In this document: one piece after another, positions 1 through 7,754 of the stretch
How positions within the stretch are numbered: the first letter of the stretch is position 1
Layout of the letters: each line of letters starts with the position of its first letter
Source of the DNA: Thalassoroseus pseudoceratinae
Lineage (GTDB): Bacteria; Planctomycetota; Planctomycetia; Planctomycetales; Planctomycetaceae
Assembly: GCF_011634775.1 (NCBI RefSeq)
Contig: NZ_JAALXT010000001.1
Location: 310,001-374,000, forward strand
Direction of reading: 5' to 3'
DNA length: 64,000 bases
Program-made: the position numbers and the translations under genes
The notes under the pieces: generated by a model
The model's database searches: none
What the model was told of the DNA's origin: nothing
The model's input: the letters and a program-made list of their open reading frames with translations, nothing else

Positions 1-345
1 CAACGCTGCGGTGATGTACTCCCCCAGCAAAATGGCCGACGCCAACGCGATCACCAACGCCAATCCTGCCCCGACTTTGCCTTCCCACAAGTCATCGAGC
101 GTGTGGTAGAGCAGCCGACTACCGCCGACGAGTGCAGCCCACATCGCCAGACGAAATCCGAACACGGTCTGCGTTTCCCATCCCGGTGGTGGAGCAACGC
201 CGAACAGCAAATCGAACCCGATCAATGCCAGCACGATCCCCGTTAACAAATACAGCGGTGCAGACCGGTAATGGATACTGCGCTCCCGCTTGGAATCGGA
301 ATCGGTTGGGAGGAATTCACGGAAGGAGTCGGGGACGTAGTGCAT
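1..345 (-). CDS. Heavy-metal P-type ATPase, N-terminal fragment (partial)
   Basis: This is the first 115 codons of a minus-strand gene that runs off the left edge; the reading frame is open to base 1. After a charged N-terminus there are hydrophobic segments (LYLLTGIVLALIGFDLLFG, then LAMWAALVGGSRLLYHTL), a short stretch LDDLWEGKVGAGLALVIALA, and the start of another membrane helix ILLGEYITAA. The order 'GGSR.LY..LD.L.EG..GA.LAL.IA..A...LGEY..AA' is what I know from the first membrane helices of planctomycete cation-translocating P1B-type ATPases. The phosphorylation loop (DKTGT) would lie outside the window, so the family call is inferred from the membrane region only. It follows the phosphatase gene on the same strand after a 100-bp gap. 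Confidence 0.62.
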   Translation of the reverse strand, partial: MHYVPDSFREFLPTDSDSKRERSIHYRSAPLYLLTGIVLALIGFDLLFGVAPPPGWETQTVFGFRLAMWAALVGGSRLLYHTLDDLWEGKVGAGLALVIALASAILLGEYITAAL

Positions 346-445
346 ACGGTTTATAGGATTCGATTTTCAAACGGCCACAGGAAGACGACGCTAAGATCAC
401 CACCAGCTCGGTCTGTTCGACTTTGCGACGAAAGCGGCGGGTCAT

Positions 446-1144
446 TCACCGGTGAAACTCGTTGGCGACTTCGTCAAGCCACAGTGGTCCTTCGATTTGG
501 CCAGTTTCTTTGGAACGGTAGATCTCATTCGTGCCGGTCTCCAAGGCGGTCAGCCAGCCGCTCCCACTGGCGAATGTATCAATGCAGACCCAGCCCTCCA
601 TAACCACAGGACGACCGTCTTTCTGGCTGGTATGGCCACAGACCACACGACGACCGTCCGGCAGGGCGGCTTCGACCCCGCTCAGGTGTTCCCATCTCAT
701 TGCTTCCCAATGTTGGCTTTGCAGGGGAATTTCGGGCCGCAAGTTCCCATGAATGAACACGTCGGTCTCCGTTTCCCAATAGTCCACGCTGGTCTTCAAA
801 AAGTTGATATGGGCTTCCGGAACCAAACCAAGAGTCTGTCCGCCATACGATTCCAAAGCCTCCAAACCTCCGACTTGCAGCCACATGGCGGACATGTAGG
901 AATCGGTGCCTTCGTAAGCTTTGATCATCATTTCATCGTGATTGCCACGAATTAGCACGAAATTGCATTCGTCGTGAAGCGTCATCAACCGTTCGATGAC
1001 TTGCCGACTTCCTGGTCCGCGATCGACGATATCACCCAAAACAACGACCGTGTCCGTCGGTGTCAGTTTGAGTCGATCCAGCAGGGCGTTCAATGCGGTA
1101 TCGCAGCCGTGAATATCACCAATGGCGAACACGCGGTCGGACAT
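446..1144 (-). CDS. Metallophosphoesterase, PPP-type serine/threonine phosphatase or ApaH/PrpE-like
   Basis: A 232-residue cytoplasmic calcineurin-like phosphoesterase. The metal-binding motifs occur in the expected order: GDIHGC near residue 8, GDIVDRG near 37, RGNHDEM near 66, a histidine in FIHGN near 131 and VVCGHT near 168. This order is that of PPP-family phosphatases and of bis(5'-nucleosyl)-tetraphosphatases such as PrpE. The substrate, phosphoprotein or dinucleoside polyphosphate, cannot be decided from sequence. The ATG at 1144 is preceded by an AGGAG about 8 bases upstream, which supports this start. No signal peptide is visible. The gene may be co-transcribed with the downstream P-type ATPase. 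Confidence 0.88.
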   Translation of the reverse strand: MSDRVFAIGDIHGCDTALNALLDRLKLTPTDTVVVLGDIVDRGPGSRQVIERLMTLHDECNFVLIRGNHDEMMIKAYEGTDSYMSAMWLQVGGLEALESYGGQTLGLVPEAHINFLKTSVDYWETETDVFIHGNLRPEIPLQSQHWEAMRWEHLSGVEAALPDGRRVVCGHTSQKDGRPVVMEGWVCIDTFASGSGWLTALETGTNEIYRSKETGQIEGPLWLDEVANEFHR

Positions 1145-1471
1145 ACAAAAAGCTCCTCTTCTGATATGGGGCGGTGAATCGCCAACCCGGAGGGTGACGT
1201 ATTCCGATCAGCGAAGCAAGGGTTCATCTGGTGTTAAAATTCCTACAATCCGCCGATATCGCCACAGATCATATTGAACTCGCCGCACACATGCGGATCC
1301 ATCAGGTCCCATTTGACGAGGTCCGTTTTTTATCCCACGAATAATTGCGGCGGGATGCGTTCCGTAAACACTTCACGTGGTCGGTGAAGAACTCCGAGGA
1401 ACTGCCCCCGCAAATTGCAATTCCCTGCGCAACGATGTGCAATCACATACGACTCATTATTGGATAAAACC
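1145..1471. other. Intergenic region between divergent genes
   Basis: A 327-bp divergent spacer between the phosphatase (minus) and the spermidine-synthase-like gene (plus). I see no credible gene in it. Long open frames across 1330-1911 are reverse shadows of the downstream gene. Close to the right end lies GGATAAAAC, seven bases before the ATG at 1472; it resembles a -10 element and recurs upstream of other genes here. Confidence 0.5.
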
Positions 1472-3931
1472 ATGCGTGTGGACGCGCCCCAAGCAAGCTG
1501 GACGGCTTCGGCCTCTCGAATCCTGTTCGGAATGTTTTTTGTTTCTGGTGTGTGCGGGTTGATGTACGAGGTTGTGTGGGTGCGAATGCTCACTCGGATC
1601 CTTGGTAGCACTTCGTACGCCACATCGACCGTGCTCGCTGTCTTCATGGGTGGCTTGGCACTCGGAAGTTTTCTCTCCGGACGATTTGTGGATCGCGTCC
1701 GCCGACCACTCCTATGGTACGCCATGCTGGAACTGGCAGTCGCGGCGGCAGCCTTGATGACGTTGATCTTGCCGCAGCAATTGTTGCCACTGTATCGAAC
1801 TTTGTACCACGCGGCCGATGGCTCTCGTACGATCCTCACCACATGGCAGGTCTGTATTTCTACGGTGGTCTTGCTGCTTCCGACACTTCTTATGGGGGCA
1901 ACCTTGCCCACACTGTGCAGCTTCGGTGGCCGATGGTTCCCAGATTTCCGACGCGGTGTAGCGAACCTCTACGCCGTGAACACCTTCGGAGCGTTCGTCG
2001 GCTGTTTAACCGCGGGCTTCGTGCTGCTTGGAACTATTGGGGAAACTGCCACCATCGTTTGTGGGGCTATGCTCAATGCAATCGTCGCAATGGTCGCGGT
2101 CGGGTTGTCTCGAAAATATGAGTCGGCAACACGCATTGAACGAATCAAGGTCGCCGAGGAGCCGTCAGTTCAACAACCAACGGACCGCAAATTGCGATGG
2201 GCTATTCTTCTCGCGTTCGCCATTAACGGATTCATCGCCTTGGCAACCGAGGTCATTTGGGGACGGATGTTGGTGCTGTATCAAGGCACGAGCATTTACG
2301 CTTTCAGTTCGATGTTGGGTGTCGTCCTCGCGGGAATTGGACTCGGCAGTTATTGGATGGGACGATCGCTGGACGAGTTGACCAACCCGCTCCGAACGTA
2401 TGCCCGAGTGCAAATTTTGTCCGCTGTGGCTGCGTTGTTCGCGTTGCATCTTTTCGGCTGGATGGGCGGAATGGCTCGGCCGTCGTTCCTTACAGGCACA
2501 AACCTCCGAGTTCTACTGACGGCTCCCATCTTACTTTTGGGACCGCTCTCGTTCTTATGGGGCATGGGTTTTCCATTGGCCGCCCATTGTTACACCCGAG
2601 TGGCTGGAAGAGCCGGTCGCGATGTGTCCGACTTATACGCCTGGAACACGTTCGGCAGCATTTTGGGTGCCCTTGCTGGCGGGTTCTTGTTCATTTCGAC
2701 ATTCGGCGTGAGTCGATCCGGGATCGTGTTGGCCATCGCGAGTGCCCTTGTCGGGGGATGGTTGTTAAAACTTGATGCTCGTCGGCAAGTCCTCGGACAG
2801 TCAACTCCATCGAAGAGCAAACACGTCTCTTGGGGGCTGCTGGTCGCGTGCTGCGTACTCGCGGTGACCGTGGGCGATCCGTACTTGAGAGTCATCGAAA
2901 GCCGCATGCAGGCACGGATGGCGACGAAAAGCGCCGATTCGCTGCAAGTCTTTCGACATACCGAGTCCGCAACCGGCACAACGACCGCGTTTGGTCCGTA
3001 CAAACAACTGTGGGTCAATGGCGAAGGGATGACGCACCTCTGCGTCGAGACAAAACTCATGGCTCATTTGCCATTAGCATTGGCCGACGATCCCCAAGCC
3101 ACGCCAGACCAACCCGCTCGCGATCGACGCGTTTGCGTGATTTGTTGCGGAATGGGAACCTCGCTGAAATCTGCGATGGTCTATGATGATGTGGAATCGT
3201 GGGTGGTCGAACTGTTGCCAGACGTGTTCGATTGCTTCGGATTCTTCCATCCCGACCAGAAAGACCTGCTACGTCGACCGGATGTGCATGCCATCGCGGA
3301 CGATGGACGCAACTACCTCCAAATGAACGACCGGCGTTACGACGTCATCACTGTCGATCCTGCACCACCATTTTACAGTGCGGGCACCGTCAATCTTTAC
3401 ACGCAGGAATTCTTCGAACTCGCGAAGAGTCGCATCACAGACGGCGGAGTTTTTTGCCTGTGGATTCCGCCTTGGGAAGAACACGAAATTCGCTATGTGA
3501 TGAAAACTTATCTGAATGTTTTCGAGCATACACGAATTTGGTCCGGCCCTGGGTCCGATGGTTTTCCGCAAGGCTTCTATATGCTGGGACGACGTCAACC
3601 GTTTAAAGATGTCGATCAGCGAATCACCGAAATGTATCGCGATGCAAACGTCGTCCGCGACCTGCAAGAGTGGGACGACATTGTGGACTCCGCTGCCGAA
3701 CTCCAAGCCTTGTACCTGGGTGACGGAAACGAAGTTCGTAAACTACTTACCAATGTTCCCGTGATGACCGACGATACCCCGGTCACGGAGTTCCCGCTGT
3801 TCCGGTCGTTGTTTGTGCAGAAGCCGAACATCTTCACAGGTGATGTCCTGCGGCGACAAATCGCGGGTATTCGCAAGGCCCCCGTTCGCAAAGAGCCGAA
3901 ACGAAATCGAATCGCGAGTTCTCAACGGTAG
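1472..3931 (+). CDS. Membrane-anchored spermidine-synthase-like protein (MFS-like domain fused to SpeE-like methyltransferase fold)
   Basis: About 819 residues from the ATG at 1472; an in-frame TTG at 1415 would add 19 residues and is less likely. The first ~470 residues are strongly hydrophobic with roughly 12 membrane segments and two repeated halves, each opening with a G(L/F)..L..E(V)(V)W.RML motif (GLMYEVVWVRML, FIALATEVIWGRML). The C-terminal ~300 residues carry a Rossmann methyltransferase/aminopropyltransferase core: the nucleotide-binding CCGMGTS, DDGRNYL, and DPAPPFYSAGTVNLYT before EFFEL. This fused architecture is known in many bacteria and is usually annotated as spermidine synthase, but its substrate is generally unproven. 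A role in polyamine or related aminopropyl chemistry at the inner membrane is an inference. Its stop is 3 bp from the convergent lipoprotein gene. Confidence 0.85.
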   Translation: MRVDAPQASWTASASRILFGMFFVSGVCGLMYEVVWVRMLTRILGSTSYATSTVLAVFMGGLALGSFLSGRFVDRVRRPLLWYAMLELAVAAAALMTLILPQQLLPLYRTLYHAADGSRTILTTWQVCISTVVLLLPTLLMGATLPTLCSFGGRWFPDFRRGVANLYAVNTFGAFVGCLTAGFVLLGTIGETATIVCGAMLNAIVAMVAVGLSRKYESATRIERIKVAEEPSVQQPTDRKLRWAILLAFAINGFIALATEVIWGRMLVLYQGTSIYAFSSMLGVVLAGIGLGSYWMGRSLDELTNPLRTYARVQILSAVAALFALHLFGWMGGMARPSFLTGTNLRVLLTAPILLLGPLSFLWGMGFPLAAHCYTRVAGRAGRDVSDLYAWNTFGSILGALAGGFLFISTFGVSRSGIVLAIASALVGGWLLKLDARRQVLGQSTPSKSKHVSWGLLVACCVLAVTVGDPYLRVIESRMQARMATKSADSLQVFRHTESATGTTTAFGPYKQLWVNGEGMTHLCVETKLMAHLPLALADDPQATPDQPARDRRVCVICCGMGTSLKSAMVYDDVESWVVELLPDVFDCFGFFHPDQKDLLRRPDVHAIADDGRNYLQMNDRRYDVITVDPAPPFYSAGTVNLYTQEFFELAKSRITDGGVFCLWIPPWEEHEIRYVMKTYLNVFEHTRIWSGPGSDGFPQGFYMLGRRQPFKDVDQRITEMYRDANVVRDLQEWDDIVDSAAELQALYLGDGNEVRKLLTNVPVMTDDTPVTEFPLFRSLFVQKPNIFTGDVLRRQIAGIRKAPVRKEPKRNRIASSQR

Positions 3932-3934
3932 AGA

Positions 3935-4489
3935 CTATTCGTCCCAGGGAATGCCTTTCTCGTCGTAGATCTTTTTCTTCATGGCTTTGTCTTCGATGAT
4001 GGCGATCTCACCGGTTTTCGAGTCGTAACCGAACATGCGATAGGGCGGCAACTTGTTGAATTGAATGTTCAACTGCTTGACCAAATCTTTGAACTCATTG
4101 AAATTGAGTGGCCGCCCTTTTTCCGCTTGCATGAGTTTCAGCTGATGCTGCATATTCAACGCCTGGACTCGCGAAGTTTGCGTGACATAGGCCGAACCAA
4201 TGGCGGAGATGGGATCGCTGGCGTTGATCTTGTTATCGATGATGACCAACTCCGGGTTCTTCGCCTGCTCGGCCTGCAAGTCGACGAGACGTCCATCTTC
4301 TTTGGCAATGGTCGGACGGGGCGGTGCCGACGGGGCTTGTTCGTGACTACTTGGTGCCTGTGATTCCGTTCCCGGTTCCGTCGGAGCCTGGCTGGTCTGC
4401 TGTTGCGGTGCGGGATCTGGCTGATTGATGTCCACGCAACCGCAGACAAGGAAAACGCTTAACGGGAAAACGAAAGACCGAACGCTCAT
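3935..4489 (-). CDS. Putative lipoprotein of unknown function
   Basis: 184 residues. The N-terminus is a lipoprotein signal: basic start (MSVRS), hydrophobic core FVFPLSVFLV and a lipobox VCGC with Cys18 as the predicted lipidated residue. A Pro/Gln/Ala-rich linker follows, then a charged domain rich in Lys, Asp and Ile with no recognised motif. The ATG at 4489 has an AAAGGTG a few bases upstream. The gene converges on the spermidine-synthase-like gene with only 3 bp between the stops. I do not recognise the soluble domain; localisation to an envelope membrane is inferred from the lipobox. Confidence 0.75.
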   Translation of the reverse strand: MSVRSFVFPLSVFLVCGCVDINQPDPAPQQQTSQAPTEPGTESQAPSSHEQAPSAPPRPTIAKEDGRLVDLQAEQAKNPELVIIDNKINASDPISAIGSAYVTQTSRVQALNMQHQLKLMQAEKGRPLNFNEFKDLVKQLNIQFNKLPPYRMFGYDSKTGEIAIIEDKAMKKKIYDEKGIPWDE

Positions 4490-4571
4490 AAAACACCTTT
4501 ACGATTTTCAAAAACGTTTTTTGTGTCGTGGTGAAAATGCTCTCGGAAGCGAATCACAAAGCGATGGAATC

Positions 4572-5345
4572 TTAAGTTTCCGAATCAATCGACCACGAAA
4601 TCTTCGCCGCTTGTTCCATCAGTGTGGTCTCACTGAGATCAAAGTGCAACGGCGTCAGAGTTACGAAACCCTTCGAGACTTCGTAATTATCGGTTTCTGG
4701 GATCTGAGCATGATTGCGAGCCGGGTCTAAGCCACTCCAGTAGTAGGGACGGCCACGTGGATCAAGACGCTTTTCAATGGTGTCGTCAATGCGTTTGACC
4801 CCCATCCGAACGACTTTCACGCCCTTCGGCCCCTCGGGTGTCGTCTTCGGCAGATTTAAGTTCCATAGCGATCCGGTCGGCGGGTCAGTCGCAAGTAGGT
4901 CGCGGATCAAATTCCCAGCAATCTTGGCCGCCCTGGGATAGTCAGGGAGCGTCTCCATCGAGAGCGAAACCGCCACCGACGTCACACCGAAAAACGCGCC
5001 TTCAATTGCTCCCGCGACGGTTCCGGAATACAGAACATTGATTCCCACGTTCGATCCGGAATTGATTCCACTAACGACCAAATCCGGTGGGTTTTCGCAG
5101 AACTCCAGCATGCCGAGCTTCACACAATCCGCTGGGCTCCCGTGGACCGCCCAGCCAAAATGCTCGCCGTCACGTTGCTCCTTGTGAACCATCAATGGAT
5201 GAAGATACGTAATCGACAAGCCAACTCCACTCTGTTCCAACGCGGGCGCGACGACCGTGACTTCGCCCAGTTCGCACAATGCATCGTGCAAAGCGTGTAG
5301 ACCCGGAGCATGGATTCCATCATCATTCACAAGTAAGATTTTCAT
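4572..5345 (-). CDS. surE: 5'-nucleotidase SurE
   Basis: 257 residues, the usual length for the SurE family, which removes phosphate from nucleoside 5'- or 3'-monophosphates using a divalent metal in the cytoplasm. The metal site appears at the start as NDDGIHAPGL (residues 6-15), with the Asp-Asp pair as ligands. VHGSPADCVKLG and SGINSGSNVG follow at the expected spacings, the second supplying further ligands (Ser/Asn). The N-terminus MKILLVNDDG leaves no doubt about the start. The gene lies 82 bp upstream of the lipoprotein gene on the same strand and is divergent from the MobA-like gene. In many bacteria surE neighbours pcm or nlpD; that arrangement is absent here. Confidence 0.95.
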   Translation of the reverse strand: MKILLVNDDGIHAPGLHALHDALCELGEVTVVAPALEQSGVGLSITYLHPLMVHKEQRDGEHFGWAVHGSPADCVKLGMLEFCENPPDLVVSGINSGSNVGINVLYSGTVAGAIEGAFFGVTSVAVSLSMETLPDYPRAAKIAGNLIRDLLATDPPTGSLWNLNLPKTTPEGPKGVKVVRMGVKRIDDTIEKRLDPRGRPYYWSGLDPARNHAQIPETDNYEVSKGFVTLTPLHFDLSETTLMEQAAKISWSIDSET

Positions 5346-5540
5346 CGAAAGTCCATCGACCTAGAGTGTTCGGCTTGCGAGGTTGTCACAGTAACTCGGG
5401 CGAATTTTGGGTTCGGTTGAGAGCCTTTGAACCGCTATTTTCCGCGAATAAACACCGTCAGTGGCAACACGATGTAGCGTAGGGTGTGACCTAGCAGCGA
5501 ACAAGGGGTTTAAGAACGACGTTGTCGAGGAGACGAATCC

Positions 5541-6167
5541 ATGCCGAGCGGCCGCGTGTTTGTCATCATTCCCGCAGCGGGACACAGCCGTCGAATGGGA
5601 CAACCCAAACTGCTGTTGCCGATCGGTCAGCAGACGGTGATCGAGCGTTTGTTGAACGCATTGGATTCGTCGCGAGTCACGGAGCGTCTTGTTGTCATGC
5701 GAAAAGACGACGTGTATTTGGCAGACGCTGTGAGGGCCGCCAATGCAACGGTCATTCAACCCGATCACGCCCCGCCAGACATGCGGTCGAGTGTCGAAGT
5801 TGCCCTCACGGAAATCGCGTGCCGGTTCTCTCCGAACACAAACGATGCGTGGATGCTGACCCCAGCCGACTATCCACTGATCAGTCGCGACACTGTTGAA
5901 TCATTGCTCGCCACTTGGATGAGTTCCAACGCAAAGATCTTGATTCCCACGCATGAAGGTCGACGAGGTCACCCCGTAATTTTCCGTTGGACACTTGCAG
6001 ATCACGTGGCAGCAATTCCTGCGGATCAAGGTTTGAACACCTTGGTTCGCGAGTTCGCCTCCGAGGTGGAAGAAGTCGCCGTCAATGATCCGGCGATTCG
6101 ACTCGATATGGATACCCCCACCGACTACGAACGGCTCCGGCAACTCGCCTTCAAAGATCCGGCGTAG
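5541..6167 (+). CDS. MobA/MocA-like nucleotidyltransferase (molybdenum-cofactor type)
   Basis: 208 residues. The NTP-binding signature of the MobA-like family is at the N-terminus: PAAGHSRRMGQPKLLLPIG, with the GxSxRMGxxK pattern and Lys24 as the expected nucleotide-contacting residue. WMLTPADYPLIS near residue 105 matches the conserved 'D.P' metal-binding region, and GHPVIF (about residue 142) matches the R.GHP element of the MocA/CTP:molybdopterin cytidylyltransferase branch. A terminal LDMDTPTDYERL segment is also typical. The likely reaction is transfer of a nucleotide to a phosphorylated pterin cofactor or to a sugar phosphate; no molybdenum enzyme is nearby to decide. GAGGAGA upstream of the ATG supports this start. 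Confidence 0.85.
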   Translation: MPSGRVFVIIPAAGHSRRMGQPKLLLPIGQQTVIERLLNALDSSRVTERLVVMRKDDVYLADAVRAANATVIQPDHAPPDMRSSVEVALTEIACRFSPNTNDAWMLTPADYPLISRDTVESLLATWMSSNAKILIPTHEGRRGHPVIFRWTLADHVAAIPADQGLNTLVREFASEVEEVAVNDPAIRLDMDTPTDYERLRQLAFKDPA

Positions 6168-6200
6168 GGGCGGTCGATCGCCGAACCATTCCAAGCCCGT

Positions 6201-6386
6201 CTAGGTGAAGTCGGGCGGTTGGTCTTCGTCTTCACAATGCGGACAGATGATCTGCCGATTGCAACGTGGGCAGCGGGCCAAGCCTTGTCCATTTCGACGC
6301 ACCAGCAACACGGCAAGCAACACCGCATTGACTGTGAATGCCAAGAAACACAGCAAGCCCAGAAATACGGTCAATCCTTCTTGCAC
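6201..6386 (-). CDS. Small membrane protein with a zinc-ribbon-like tail
   Basis: 61 residues from a GTG start. One hydrophobic helix of about 25 residues (LTVFLGLLCFLAFTVNAVLL) is followed by a basic turn (VRRNGQGLAR) and a CPRCN...CPHC motif, two CxxC pairs spaced 8 residues apart that would suit a small zinc ribbon. An acidic tail EDEDQPPDF ends it. The composition and the paired CxxC motifs argue for a real gene despite its size. It lies 103 bp downstream of the secreted cyclase-repeat gene on the same strand. Function unknown; membrane-anchored zinc ribbons often mediate protein contacts, but nothing here shows which. Confidence 0.6.
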   Translation of the reverse strand: MQEGLTVFLGLLCFLAFTVNAVLLAVLLVRRNGQGLARCPRCNRQIICPHCEDEDQPPDFT

Positions 6387-6489
6387 GGAAGTACACCCGA
6401 AGAGTGAACGATGGAATCGGCGATGACCTTAAAGCATTCCTAGTTCGGATGCAATCGTTTCGTGACTGACCGCAGGTATTTGACCATGC

Positions 6490-7527
6490 TCAGCGTTGAT
6501 AGATTGGCAAATATCCTCGTTGCAATTGAAGGATGGTGAGGTTGATCGCCGTCACGTAGACCGGTCCGACGTGGCCTTCTTTCCAGGCCCCATCGTGCGA
6601 TTGTTTACGGATGAGTTCTTGGCTGATCTCTTTGAAGTACTTTGGCCATTCGTCTTTGAAACGGTACATCACCTGGGCGTAGTAGAAGTGCATGTAATGC
6701 CAATGGCCACTATACATGTTGCCTTGCCCCGGCCAGACATTTTTCTTGCAGAAGTCCAGCATCAACGCCGCTCGTTCGGATTCGTAATCGCCGAAGTTGA
6801 ACATGGCAGCGACACCAGCGGCGGTAATCGGCGGACGAGCCCCACCACCGCGAATACTATATTGGACGCCACCCGCTTGCGGACCTTTTTTGATCGTGCA
6901 CTCCCAAACGTACTCCTTACCCTTATCGATAATTTCTCGCGAGACGGGAATCCCCGCGTCTCGGCAGGCACGCAGTCCTTGGACTTGGGTGATACACGTC
7001 GAACCTTCGTCGAAACCATTTCCATCTTTCGCGGAGACGTACCCCCAACCGCCGGCAGTTGTTTGGGCATTCGCACAGAACTCGACAGCTTTCGTCAGCA
7101 CCTTCCGCAGTTTCTCACGACGCTCGGCGTCTTCCTCCTCACCATAGACCTGCGAGAGAAACAGCATCGAGTAACCATGACCGTAGGTGTAGTGGTAATC
7201 GTTCTCGTAACCGATCAATCCGTTCGGGCGAGCGACAGAGACGAGGTAATCCACCGCCGAGCGAATATTCTTATAATACTTTCCGCGGGTCGTGGTTGAT
7301 CCTTCGCACAGAAACGCATTTCCGGCGAGCGCCGTCATCGCAACGCGGTACTGGTTGCTATTGGCTTCCCAATAGCCCTGCCGACGTTGACGACTGGCGA
7401 GCCACTCCAAACCTTTGTTCACTGCCGTTTCGATTTTCGGATCTAACTTTTCGGCAGAAGCTGGAGCGACGAATGTCGAAGACAAAACTACGACGGCCAG
7501 CAGTCCAACGGTTCGACGAATTTGCAT
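6490..7527 (-). CDS. Secreted protein with prenyltransferase/squalene-oxidase repeats
   Basis: 345 residues. A signal peptide (MQIRRTVGLLAVVVLSSTFVAPASA, cleavage after ASA) is followed by an alpha-toroid built from repeats such as GLEWLASRQRRQGYWE, AVEFCANAQTTAGGWGY and ELIRKQSHDGAWKE. These 'QxxDGxW'-like units define the terpenoid-cyclase/prenyltransferase fold. The DxDD motif of squalene-hopene cyclases is absent and the protein is about half the length of those enzymes, so it is probably not a hopanoid cyclase. Related short secreted proteins are common in planctomycetes with unknown function. GGGAG lies just upstream of the ATG. Confidence 0.8.
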   Translation of the reverse strand: MQIRRTVGLLAVVVLSSTFVAPASAEKLDPKIETAVNKGLEWLASRQRRQGYWEANSNQYRVAMTALAGNAFLCEGSTTTRGKYYKNIRSAVDYLVSVARPNGLIGYENDYHYTYGHGYSMLFLSQVYGEEEDAERREKLRKVLTKAVEFCANAQTTAGGWGYVSAKDGNGFDEGSTCITQVQGLRACRDAGIPVSREIIDKGKEYVWECTIKKGPQAGGVQYSIRGGGARPPITAAGVAAMFNFGDYESERAALMLDFCKKNVWPGQGNMYSGHWHYMHFYYAQVMYRFKDEWPKYFKEISQELIRKQSHDGAWKEGHVGPVYVTAINLTILQLQRGYLPIYQR

Positions 7528-7754
7528 CGATCGCTCCCTGATTGATCCACAGCATCGACTTCACAGATCGTTTTCCCCAAAAACGGTTGGGGCACCACTA
7601 TTGAAGACGATTTCGTGTGGTCAAACCAACAGATTGTTTCGCCGGGTTTGGAGAAACCATCCCCTTACCACAACACTACACAGCCCAAGCACATCCGACA
7701 AGAGGCGTTTCCCGATGCCACTGACCGGTCCCAAGCGAATGCGTCGTTTTCCGG

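Noticed and set aside
452-955. A 167-codon plus-strand frame
   Set aside because: It is antisense to the phosphatase gene, whose catalytic motifs are unambiguous.
1330-1911. A 193-codon minus-strand frame
   Set aside because: It lies mostly over the membrane region of the spermidine-synthase-like gene and reads as a Ser/Thr/Arg-rich shadow without motifs.
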